Assembly: GCA_030323305.1 (NCBI GenBank)
Contig: CP106741.1
Coordinates: 1,121,001-1,185,000, forward strand
Length of the DNA: 64,000 bases
Reading direction: 5' to 3'
From: Paenibacillus sp. CC-CFT747
GTDB taxonomy: Bacteria; Bacillota; Bacilli; Paenibacillales; NBRC-103111
The notes below the pieces were generated by a model that worked only from the letters and a program-made list of their open reading frames with translations, searched no databases and was not told where the DNA came from. This document shows, piece after piece, positions 56,681 to 64,000 of the stretch (its first letter is position 1; each line of letters begins with the position of its first letter). The position numbers and the translations under genes were made by a program.

Positions 56681-56994
56681 CGGTCCACCTCCCACTCGGA
56701 TCCGGTGCTTCTTAAGCACGGTTCGGTCTATCTTCTCGCAGGCTCCCGCGTTTTCCTCTTCTTGTGGTTGTCTTAGGCAGACTTATAGCCCTTCGCGATG
56801 TCCAGCACCAATTATACCAATTTATGGACCGCCCTTGTATCCCGAAGGTAAGGAGGAATCCTTACTCTGCCGCATGGATTGGCCTTCCAATACACCGGAT
56901 TCCTCAGTATGAAAAACGAGTGCGCAGGATTGACGGGGAGTGGGATCCGTACTACCATTTTAGGATGACCATATGAACAAAAGGAGTACGCCCG

Positions 56995-57873
56995 ATGTCC
57001 CCACCTTCCAACCGTCCCCAACCTGAGCGTGCCGCTTTCCGCTCCCGCCTTCAGGCGGACTGCGAAAGCTGCTTCGGTTTGTGCTGCGCCGCCCTGCCCT
57101 TTGCCGCTTCATCCGACTTCGCCATCGACAAGGCGGCCGGCCAGCCGTGCCAGAACCTGAAGAAGGATTTCCGCTGCGGCATCCACAGCAGCCTGCGGGA
57201 GAGAGGCTTCCGCGGCTGCACCGTCTATGACTGCTTCGGGGCCGGCCAGACAGTCTCCCAGGTGACCTTCGGCGGAACGGACTGGCGGCAAGCTCCCGAA
57301 ACCGCGAAGACGATGTTCGAGGTGTTCCCGGTGATGCGGCAGCTGTATGAGCTGCTGTGGTACGAGGAGGAGGCGCTGGAGGTGCCCGCGGCCCGTGCTC
57401 TCTACCCCGAGCTTCAGGCCGCCCGGGACGAGACGGAACGCCTCACCCGGCTTGAGCCCGCTGCTCTCCGGGAGCTTGACGCAGCCACTCACCGCGCGGA
57501 GGTGAACCTCCTGCTGCTTCGCGTAAGCGAACTGGTGCGCGCGGAGGCGGAAGCCGAGCGCCGGCGCCAAGGCGGCGCCCCAAGCGGGGCGAAGAGAACC
57601 TTCGGCCGGGGCGCCGACCTCTTTGGCGCCAAGCTGAAGGGTGCCGACCTGCGCGGAGCCTTTTGCGGGGAGCGTGCCTGATCGCGGCCGATCTGCGGGA
57701 AGCGAACCTGAACGGAGCCGATCTCATCGGCGCGGATATGCGCGACACCGATTTGCGGGGGCGGACTTGACGGGGAGCCTGTTTCTCACCGTCTTCCAGG
57801 TGAACGCCGCCAAGGGAGACTCCCGCACGAAGCTTCCGCCGGGACTCCCCGCCCTTCCCACTGGGCCGGCTGA
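56995..57873 (+). CDS. Cys-rich domain plus pentapeptide-repeat protein (three frameshifts)
   Basis: A ~293-aa protein. Residues ~20-85 are a Cys-rich module (DCESCFGLCCAALPFA, QPCQNLKKDFRCGIH, GCTVYDCFGAGQ) that resembles a metal- or FeS-binding cluster. A helical region (110-190) follows, then pentapeptide repeats (GADLFGAKLKGADLRGA, AADLREANLNGADLIGADM, DTDLRGADLTG) and a conserved tail TKLPPGL-RPSHW. Single-base losses at about 57665, 57762 and 57851 split the repeat part. The same two-part protein is known as an uncharacterised family in actinobacteria and bacilli. Function unknown. Confidence 0.8.
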
Positions 57874-57974
57874 AGCTTCGTGCAGCCGGGGGCGGGAGGC
57901 GACGAGGGAACGACCGCCAAGATGCTGGCAAAGCTGCTGCAAGTAAGGGCGGAATAACAGCCGGAATTCATAAG

Positions 57975-58016
57975 AAACCGGCAGACGGGATTAAGGATCC
58001 CATCTGCCGGTTTTTT
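57975..58016 (+). terminator. Terminator after pentapeptide gene
   Basis: AACCGGCAGA...TCTGCCGGTT stem with inner GGGAT/ATCCC and T6. Confidence 0.85.
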
Positions 58017-58145
58017 ATATCGAAAAATTCAGTTCAGAACGCCATCCGGGCCGCTCCCGCGCCTGACGTCGCTGCTTCCTGCGCCGTACACCAGAAACCG
58101 CGCTCCACTACTCCGCGGCACCGGCACGGTACGGGTGTGGTTGGG

Positions 58146-59579
58146 TTACCAGCCTTTACCCGCGTTCGCCTGTGATTTGATGTAGTTGGGAATATCCTCG
58201 GTCTCGGTAACGGTGAATGCCGCCTCGACACTCATCGCGTCTTTCAACACATGCTGCCGGAACACGGAATACATCGGAATATCCCAGTACTCGGTATTCT
58301 GGTAGTTCTTTACGACAGCATTTTGACCCCAGAAAACACCTGAAGTATCGACGTTTGCGAGCCCTGGCACATCATCACCAAAACTATCCACGACAGCTGG
58401 TGTCTGAAGGACCCCTTTGATGGCATGGCGGGACAGTTCTACCTGTCCCTCTTCTGACACCAGCCATTTCACGATCTGGAGAGCCTCCTCCTGATGGCGT
58501 GCCTGCGGTGGAATGAACGCCGCCATCGTGTTAGGCTGATACGTCGTCTGTGAACGATTATTAAGCACGGGCACCGACGTGACGCCGACATCGATACTAT
58601 TCAACCACTCATGGTAGCGGGCTTCATCCCCATCCTTGATGAAGAGGTCGTCCCCAGCGTACGCAGGCAGCTTCTGCAACGTGTCGACCGCCATAGCGAC
58701 ATGCCCTGGACGGCTCATGTCCCCTTTGAGGAAGTCGGTGACCGTGGTGAAGCCGTTACGAGGAAGCCAGAGGAAGCGATCGATGTTCTCGCCCAACTGG
58801 AACCACTCCGGTGACGTGATGTCCACTTTCACGTCCTCCGGTGCAGGCTCCTCACTGTTGGTCGGCTGGAACGGGTACAGCCCGAGCTGGTTATACTGCA
58901 GGTAGTTGTCGGGATGCTGCATGAATCCCTTGTAGGCGTCGAGCCCGTCCTGCGTGGTCAGCTTCTTGGCCATCCTGTAGATCTCATCGTACGTCATGCC
59001 GGGCGTCGGATACTTCACGCCGAACTTATCGAAGATCTTCTTGTTGTAGTAGAGCATATAGTCGTCGATAAAGAGCGGTACGCCGTAGATCCCGCCATCG
59101 GACCGTGACTTTACCATCTCCACGGCGGCCGGGTTGAGCGCGCTAAGGTCGATCCCGCTCTGCTCGATCATAGAAGTCATGTCCTGGACCCAGCCAAGGG
59201 GTTCGAGGTCACGGTCGATCCGGTTGTACGGGTTCTCGATGACGATGTCGGGCACGACCCCGGCCGCTTTCAGATCCTCATAGCGGACCGGATAATCCCA
59301 GGTGCCGAACTTGATCTTAAGTCCCGGGAAGGCTTCCCGAAGCTTGTCTCCGATGATTTGGTTGAAGACCACGTCGCCACCGGTTTGGCCCTTCGCACTA
59401 TATTCTAAAGGTTTGTAGTTCGCCGCGAAGATGAAGATCTCATCATCATCTACGGAGTAGGGGATGTTGTACTTGTTGGGTATGTTCGTACTGCCTGTCC
59501 CGTCTGCGGTCACCGCACTAAGGGGCACAACCAAAGAAAACGTTAGCATTAGACCTACTGCTTTTTTGAATTTAAACAT
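58146..59579 (-). CDS. Orphan ABC-transporter solute-binding protein (extracellular family 1) without lipobox
   Basis: A 477-aa exported protein. The signal peptide (residues 1-25, KAVGLMLTFSLVVPLSAVTA) has no lipobox Cys, unlike nearly all Gram-positive binding proteins. The mature part is a family-1 sugar-type binding protein: KIKFGTWDYPVRYEDLKAAG, GIYGVPLFIDDYMLYYNKKI, FDKFGVKYPTPGMTYDEIYR and PQARHQEEALQIVKWLVSEE. No permease or ATPase gene is next to it. ATG 59579 has GGAGGATTAAG. Free secretion or a role as co-sensor is possible. Intact. Confidence 0.85.
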   Translation of the reverse strand: MFKFKKAVGLMLTFSLVVPLSAVTADGTGSTNIPNKYNIPYSVDDDEIFIFAANYKPLEYSAKGQTGGDVVFNQIIGDKLREAFPGLKIKFGTWDYPVRYEDLKAAGVVPDIVIENPYNRIDRDLEPLGWVQDMTSMIEQSGIDLSALNPAAVEMVKSRSDGGIYGVPLFIDDYMLYYNKKIFDKFGVKYPTPGMTYDEIYRMAKKLTTQDGLDAYKGFMQHPDNYLQYNQLGLYPFQPTNSEEPAPEDVKVDITSPEWFQLGENIDRFLWLPRNGFTTVTDFLKGDMSRPGHVAMAVDTLQKLPAYAGDDLFIKDGDEARYHEWLNSIDVGVTSVPVLNNRSQTTYQPNTMAAFIPPQARHQEEALQIVKWLVSEEGQVELSRHAIKGVLQTPAVVDSFGDDVPGLANVDTSGVFWGQNAVVKNYQNTEYWDIPMYSVFRQHVLKDAMSVEAAFTVTETEDIPNYIKSQANAGKGW

Positions 59580-59681
59580 CTTAATCCTCCTTGTCATATA
59601 GTAAATAAAAACATAGGATACTATTGATTTTTCTTTTGTTTCTTTACCACCGCCTTTGCTTAAAATCCGCATGTGCCGGAG

Positions 59682-59692
59682 CTAGTGTCTTA
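59682..59692 (-). promoter_or_regulatory. CTAGTGTCTTA motif upstream of the solute-binding protein
   Basis: It lies about 105 bp upstream of the start and is followed by TCCGTGAGTGT, which parallels the site at 54464. A regulatory site is possible. Confidence 0.4.
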
Positions 59693-59703
59693 TCCGTGAG
59701 TGT

Positions 59704-60343
59704 TGTTCCATGACCTCATGTTTTTTCAAAACGGCGGATATTTTTTAATAATTCGTTTGCCTTCACCAATTTTTATCACCTCCTTTCCATAATCTTTATA
59801 TTAATTAAGGAATTATTCTAATAGGTGATTCCCCTCCCATCACGAAAGTAAGCGCTAACATTTTCGGTTAATTAAGAGATTTTATTCTGTTAGAACTTAG
59901 AAGGGCACGGGATGATAACTCAGAAGGTTGTCGAAAAACCAGCAAGGAAGAGGGCACTTATCGGGTTTGAAACTATCGTCGGAGTAGGGGAGGAGCAGAA
60001 CGCAGTCGTATTTTAAACCCGACTAATCGAGTACCGAGATCGTTAACAGCAGGGTTGCTGTTAAATTTGTTTGGGGAATGGTTGTCGAAGAATTCCATTA
60101 GCGGTCACAAAAGTTGTTAGTCATGCTAACTTTCTAAGAAAGTACCTCGTCGGATACAAGGCAACAATAAAAGCTGCCCCCGTTAACAAAATGTCCTTTA
60201 ATTTGTATAAACAAACATCATCTCCTTGTAAAGTGTTAATTTGTTATAATTTGGATTATAGTCGCAGGTCACGGCAATGAATATGGGGGAATGGATAAAT
60301 TACATGGGTCGATGCAACCATATTCTATTAAATCGTTTTACAC
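59704..60343. other. Gene-free AT-rich stretch
   Basis: No supported gene lies between the solute-binding protein and the DHFR-leader repeat. A short open stretch near 59918-60017 (ending TAA at about 60017) has no start or recognisable motif and could be an old transposase tail. TATAAT at about 60246 may belong to a promoter for the DHFR-like gene. Confidence 0.4.
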
Positions 60344-60415
60344 GGCACATTAGCAATCCATGAGAAAGCAGGCCTGCTGTTGGAGGATAAACTATAGTCA
60401 TAAAGGAGGCTGCTT
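60344..60415 (+). promoter_or_regulatory. DHFR-leader repeat, copy 3 (complete)
   Basis: GCACATTAGCAATCCATGAG and following bases match copies at 15517-15580 (minus) and 16767-16832. It ends in the AAAGGAGG ribosome site of the intact DHFR-like gene. The GGATAAACTATAGTC part may contain a -10. Confidence 0.6.
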
Positions 60416-60966
60416 ATGGGACGTATCATTATGATGATGAATGTGACACTGGACGGGTGCTGTGACCACACGCAGATGATTGCGGACGAGGAGCTTCACC
60501 GGTATACGGAGGAGCTGATCGACCAGTCCGATGGTCTGCTTTTTGGACGTGAAATCTACCAGCTGATGGAGCAGTTTTGGCCGGCCATTGCCAGCAGCGG
60601 TGAAGGACCCCCATTCACAGTCGACTTCGCACACAAACTCAATCAGAAACCCAAGTACGTTGTTTCGCGGACGCTGGATCATGTGTCGTGGCAGAACTCT
60701 TTCTTGTTGAAGGGGCCTGTTTCCGAGGAGGTGCCGAAGCTTATGGCAGAAGGGAAGAACCTGCTCGTTAACGCCGGTCCCGGTCTCGGTTCCACCCTGG
60801 CCCAACTGGACTTGGTGGATGAGTTTCACTTCCTGGTAAATCCTATCGTTGCCGGACGTGGCCCTCATTTATTGGGGGAGTTCATGAGCGACTAAATTTG
60901 AAGCTGACCGGGACCAAACCCTTCGGCTCCGGCGTTGTGCTGCTCCACTATACGCCTGATCGTTGA
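60416..60966 (+). CDS. Dihydrofolate-reductase-family (RibD_C-like) protein (frameshifted near end)
   Basis: A ~183-aa DHFR-fold protein. It starts MGRIIMMMNVTLDGCCDHTQ, has GLLFGREIYQLMEQFWPAIA (the FGRxTYE-like motif), KPKYVVSRTL, NLLVNAGPGLGSTLAQLDLV and EFHFLVNPIVAGRG. One base missing at about 60890 hides the end LKLTGTKPFGSGVVLLHYTP, stop 60966. The family shares the fold of RibD reductase and DHFR; the role is unknown. Two truncated copies of the same gene and leader lie at 15.5 and 16.8 kb. Confidence 0.82.
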
Positions 60967-61027
60967 TTTGGCACTGCCAGATTTCGGTTCCAACCTGGTA
61001 GGCAGGATATAGGGAATCGAACGGCTC

Positions 61028-61050
61028 CTTTATTCAACTAAAAGGCAGTT
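61028..61050 (-). repeat. Dispersed intergenic hairpin repeat, copy F
   Basis: The minus strand reads CTGCCTTTTAGTTGAATAAA, then GGAGCCGTTC, close to copy E at 15629. Confidence 0.45.
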
Positions 61051-61141
61051 TAGTCTAACTTGGAGGGAATTAGTTATTTTTAATAGAATTAAGCAGGAAG
61101 ATGATCAGGTAATAAATTCGTCCACATAAGGAGATAAAACT

Positions 61142-61594
61142 ATGGCAAAAAACAAATTACTAAGAATGGACAATGTTAGCATCGTGGTCGAATCCCTGGA
61201 TGACGCCATCTCTTTCTTCGAGGAGATTGGCTTGAAGCTCGAAGGGCGGGCTACTGTCGAAGGGGAATGGGCCGGCCGCGTAACCGGGCTGGGTTCCCAG
61301 TGTGTAGAGATTGCTATGATGGTTACCCCGGATGGCCACAGCCGGCTTGAACTTTCGCGATTTCTCAACCCGCCTACTATATCCGATCACCGAACGGCTC
61401 CTGTTAATGCCCTCGGTTATCTACGCGTCATGTTCACCGTTGAGGACATTGACGAAATGGTAGCCAGACTCACTAAACATGGTGCCGAGCTCGTTGGCGA
61501 AGTGGTTCAGTACGAGAATTCGTATCGGCTCTGCTACATTCGTGGAAATGAAGGACTTCTAATCGGTTTGGCGGAACAACTCGGTAATAGATAA
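61142..61594 (+). CDS. VOC-family (glyoxalase-like) protein
   Basis: A 150-aa VOC protein. Its two betaalphabeta-betabetabeta modules start LRMDNVSIVVESLDDAISFF and LGYLRVMFTVEDIDEMVARL. Metal-ligand positions include His/Glu in GHSRLELSRF and the C-terminal IRGNEGLLIGLAEQL. ATG 61142 follows AAGGAGATAAAACT. Such proteins are usually annotated as glyoxalase/bleomycin resistance without proven substrate. Intact. Confidence 0.85.
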   Translation: MAKNKLLRMDNVSIVVESLDDAISFFEEIGLKLEGRATVEGEWAGRVTGLGSQCVEIAMMVTPDGHSRLELSRFLNPPTISDHRTAPVNALGYLRVMFTVEDIDEMVARLTKHGAELVGEVVQYENSYRLCYIRGNEGLLIGLAEQLGNR

Positions 61595-61696
61595 GGGATC
61601 TTTATAAGAAGACTTAACCGAAATAAACACCCCATTCACGTACCGGGTCTGGGCGACCCTCGGTCGGAAGAACGTCGAGGCGACGACACATTAAAA

Positions 61697-61745
61697 CAAA
61701 AGCCGGCCCCAAAGTCATCTTGGATGACCTTGGAACCGGCCTTGT
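61697..61745 (-). terminator. Terminator of the second galU
   Basis: Minus-strand stem with outer arms GGCCGGTTCCAA / TTGGGGCCGGC and inner GTCATC/GATGAC, followed by TTTTGTTTT; 14 bp after the galU stop. Confidence 0.85.
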
Positions 61746-61758
61746 CTCACGTTCCGTG

Positions 61759-62688
61759 TCAGGACCATGGCACGGCGTTCGGCACGGGCCCGCTGACGGA
61801 AGCCCGGACGGACTGCCCCCGCTCGTGCAGCAGGCCCTGCAAATACCCGAGCAGCTCCGCCCCTAAATCCTCCCGTTCCAGCCCCATCTCGATGTTGGCC
61901 TTCAAGTACCCGAGCTTGTCGCCAATGTCGTACCGCTTGCCCTCCAGCTCCAGAGCGAACAGCTCTCCGCCGGCCGCCATGACATGAAGCGCATCGGTCA
62001 GCTGGTATTCGCTTCCCGCCCCTTTCTCGAGCCGCTCCAGCACGGGAAAAATGTCCGGCGACAGCACATACCGGCCGATGACCGCAAGATTGGAAGGCGC
62101 GGCCTCCGGACGCGGCTTCTCCACCAGCCCGGCTACCCGGTGTAGCCCCTCCCGCCTTTCGGCAGGCGCAATAATCCCGTATTTCGGAACGTCCGGGAAG
62201 GGCACCTCCCTCACACCGACTACCTGCCGTCCCGTCCTTTCATAGATCCCGATCATCTGGCCGATGGCCGGCTGGGGTACGTGAAGGAGATCATCCCCGA
62301 GCAGCACCGCGAACGGCTCCTCTCCGACAAACTCCCTCGCGCAAAGGATGGCGTGGCCGAGCCCAAGCGGCTCCTTCTGCCGGATATAATGAATGGATGC
62401 CATGTCGCTGATGGCCTGAACTTCTAGGAGAAGGTCCGTCTTGCCTTTCTCCTGCAAAAGCTGCTCCAGCTCCACCGACTTGTCAAAATGATCCTCGATC
62501 GACTTCTTGTTGCGGCCTGTGACGATAATGATGCTTTCGATCCCGGCCTGCACCGCTTCCTCCACGATATATTGAACGGCCGGCTTATCCAGAATCGGCA
62601 GCATCTCCTTCGGCTGCGCTTTGGTTGCCGGCAGGAACCGGGTGCCGAGACCCGCTGCCGGAATAACGGCTTTGCGTATCCGCTTCAT
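61759..62688 (-). CDS. galU: UTP-glucose-1-phosphate uridylyltransferase, second copy
   Basis: A 309-aa GalU, intact. [20 protein letters not shown] is followed by [53 protein letters not shown] and LVEKPRPEAAPSNLAV. It supplies UDP-glucose. It sits last in a unit with a GT2 and an ArnT-like GT39, the same order as the ykcC/ykcB-type lipid-linked sugar transfer unit in other bacilli, so it may feed undecaprenyl-phosphate-glucose formation. Confidence 0.93.
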   Translation of the reverse strand: MKRIRKAVIPAAGLGTRFLPATKAQPKEMLPILDKPAVQYIVEEAVQAGIESIIIVTGRNKKSIEDHFDKSVELEQLLQEKGKTDLLLEVQAISDMASIHYIRQKEPLGLGHAILCAREFVGEEPFAVLLGDDLLHVPQPAIGQMIGIYERTGRQVVGVREVPFPDVPKYGIIAPAERREGLHRVAGLVEKPRPEAAPSNLAVIGRYVLSPDIFPVLERLEKGAGSEYQLTDALHVMAAGGELFALELEGKRYDIGDKLGYLKANIEMGLEREDLGAELLGYLQGLLHERGQSVRASVSGPVPNAVPWS

Positions 62689-62741
62689 GCTTTCCTCTCC
62701 TTTCTTGGATCAGGGACCAAAGGCTGCCCGCTAACGCCTCC

Positions 62742-63719
62742 TTACCGGTTGACGACGAGCGGCGTTCTTACCGGTTTATCCCCGTCCCTCATGCCATACA
62801 CTTCCCGGACTACGTACAAGGGCCGGCCCTTCGTCTCGTCGTAAATGCGCCCGATGTATTCGCCCATAATCCCGAGCATGAGAAGAATGAATCCGTTAAA
62901 AAGCAGCATCACGCTCACAAGCGAAGCCCAGCCGCGCAGCGTCTCGTCCGTGAAGACGGCCAGATACAGCACATACAGCAGGTAGAGAAATCCGCTTGCC
63001 GACAGAAGAGCTCCGAGGTACCCTGACAGCTTAAGCGGCTTGATGGAGAAGGAGGTAATCCCGTCCAGGCACAGCTTGATCATCCGCTTCAGAGGATACT
63101 TCGTTTCTCCGGCGAGCCGTTCGTCCCGCTCGTACTCCACGGACGTCTGCCGGAAGCCAACCCAGCTCACGAGCCCCCTGACGAAGCGGTTGTTCTCGGG
63201 GAGCTTCTTCATCTCCTCCACCACCTTGCGGTCCATCAGGCGAAAATCCCCCGTATCGACGGGAATGTCGATTTCGGTGGAGGCTCTCAGAAGCCGGTAA
63301 AACAGGCTGGCGGAGCTTTTCTTGAACCAGGTCTCCCCGTTGCGCTTCATCCGCTGGGCATAAACGACCTCGTAGCCTTCTCTCCATTTGGCGATCATGT
63401 CATAAATGAGCTCCGGCGGATCCTGAAGGTCCGCATCGATGATGATGACGGCCTCGCCCTCCGCATAATCCATGCCCGCCGTGATGGCGATCTGGTGCCC
63501 GAAGTTGCGGGAGAAATCGATGAGCTTGACCGTATCGTCCCAATAGGCGTAATCCCGGATGATGGCGGGGCAGCGGTCCCGGCTGCCGTCGTTTACGAAG
63601 AGAAGCTCGTAGGAGGCTCCGGTTCCGCTCATGACCTTTTTGAGCCGGCGGTAAGTTTCCTCGATGACGGCCTCTTCATTGTACATAGGAACGATGACGG
63701 AATAAGTTACCCTGTTCAT
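62742..63719 (-). CDS. GT2 polyprenyl-phosphate glycosyltransferase (YkcC/GtrB-like)
   Basis: A 325-aa membrane GT2. The N-terminal domain has YSVIVPMYNEEAVIEETYRR, the DXD region VIIIDADLQDPPELIYDMI, DFSRNFGHQIAITAGMDYAE and DFRLMDRKVVEEM. Two C-terminal membrane helices follow (about residues 233-257 and 268-292). It transfers a sugar from a nucleotide donor to undecaprenyl phosphate. The ArnT-like enzyme encoded just upstream would use the product outside the cell. Confidence 0.92.
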   Translation of the reverse strand: MNRVTYSVIVPMYNEEAVIEETYRRLKKVMSGTGASYELLFVNDGSRDRCPAIIRDYAYWDDTVKLIDFSRNFGHQIAITAGMDYAEGEAVIIIDADLQDPPELIYDMIAKWREGYEVVYAQRMKRNGETWFKKSSASLFYRLLRASTEIDIPVDTGDFRLMDRKVVEEMKKLPENNRFVRGLVSWVGFRQTSVEYERDERLAGETKYPLKRMIKLCLDGITSFSIKPLKLSGYLGALLSASGFLYLLYVLYLAVFTDETLRGWASLVSVMLLFNGFILLMLGIMGEYIGRIYDETKGRPLYVVREVYGMRDGDKPVRTPLVVNR

Positions 63720-63738
63720 GGCTGGCTTGCCTCCTCCC

Positions 63739-63999
63739 TTATAGTTTCACCTCATACAGCTGAGCGTTCCCCGAACCGGGAAACCCTCCGGCTCCGCTGC
63801 CGTTCAGGTTTGTTGCGGTGCGGGATCCGGAGGCCGAACCGGCGGCGGTTCCCTGCCATTCCTGCGAAGGAATAAGGGTGCCGTGCTCTTCAATCCAGGC
63901 GGTCAGCTCCGAGCTGCCGCCCCGGCCTCCCATTCCGCGTCCGGACAGCATGAAGTATTTCACCTGCCCCGATGAAACGAGCTCTTCGAGCTTCGCAGC
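63739..63999 (-). CDS. C-terminus of an ArnT-like GT39 membrane glycosyltransferase (5' part outside window)
   Basis: Only the last ~86 codons are inside the window. AAKLEELVSSGQVKYFMLSG and GRGGSSELTAWIEEHGTLIP match the C-terminal extracellular end of GT39/ArnT-like proteins of the YkcB type. The gene continues beyond 64000. It precedes the GT2 gene by 20 bp on the same strand. Confidence 0.75.
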   Translation of the reverse strand, partial: AAKLEELVSSGQVKYFMLSGRGMGGRGGSSELTAWIEEHGTLIPSQEWQGTAAGSASGSRTATNLNGSGAGGFPGSGNAQLYEVKL

Positions 64000-64000
64000 G

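Noticed and set aside
59918..60017. Possible transposase C-terminal fragment
   Set aside because: Only ~33 codons without a recognisable IS motif or terminal repeats; evidence too thin for a feature.

Overview
The window reads as chromosome of a low-to-mid GC Gram-positive, most likely a member of the Paenibacillaceae (Paenibacillus/Cohnella-like). The support is strong AGGAGG-type ribosome sites, an SLH-domain surface protein, a BY-kinase/PHP-phosphatase exopolysaccharide (EPS) module, a preQ1-I riboswitch in front of queF, TmrB, and many small detoxification-type enzymes typical of that family. I see no tRNA, rRNA, CRISPR array, prophage or complete insertion sequence.

Layout. 0-18 kb is an accessory patchwork of small unlinked genes (AraC, DinB, ABM, WYL, YdeI, MFS/TetR, GNAT, HAD, two ECF sigma units, VOC, SRPBCC, methyltransferase, DHFR-like, M24 peptidase). 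Gene remnants, AT-rich islands and a dispersed intergenic hairpin repeat lie between them. 18-24.4 kb (+ strand) holds a secreted WbsX/GH99-like hydrolase, an O-antigen polymerase/ligase and two acyltransferases. 24.5-26.7 kb is arsR-arsB-arsC. 27-29.4 kb encodes two surface proteins, one with SLH domains. 29.7-47.8 kb (minus strand) is an EPS / cell-wall polysaccharide locus. In transcription order from about 47.8 kb it carries PHP Tyr-phosphatase, a duplicated-domain protein with a (Gly-Asn)n tail, Wzz, BY-kinase, GalU, initiating sugar transferase, GT4, pyruvyl transferase, GT4, MurJ-like flippase, rhamnosyltransferase-like GT and rmlA-C-B-D, followed after a repeat-rich gap by manC. 48-50.7 kb has small ORFs, an XRE regulator and the queuosine unit. 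50.8-58 kb holds a hybrid kinase, nitroreductase, a YedK-like protein, AdaA, TmrB and a pentapeptide protein. 58-64 kb has an orphan solute-binding protein, DHFR-like and VOC genes, a second galU, a GT2 and the end of an ArnT-like GT.

How it fits together. The EPS operon makes UDP-glucose, dTDP-rhamnose and GDP-mannose-type precursors, starts the lipid-linked unit, extends and pyruvylates it, flips it, and controls chain length by tyrosine phosphorylation. No polymerase lies in the operon. The polymerase/ligase-like gene at 21 kb shares with the operon promoter a 15-bp palindrome, GATACR-N3-YGTATC. In the operon promoter this palindrome fills the spacer between -35 and -10, so one repressor probably controls both units. 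Pyruvylated wall polymer is the known ligand of SLH domains, which could tie the SLH gene to the same pathway.

Caveat. At least 31 positions need a single-base indel to restore an otherwise well-conserved frame, often in homopolymers and including most EPS genes. I treat these as probable consensus errors rather than real pseudogenes, and give full-length corrected extents.
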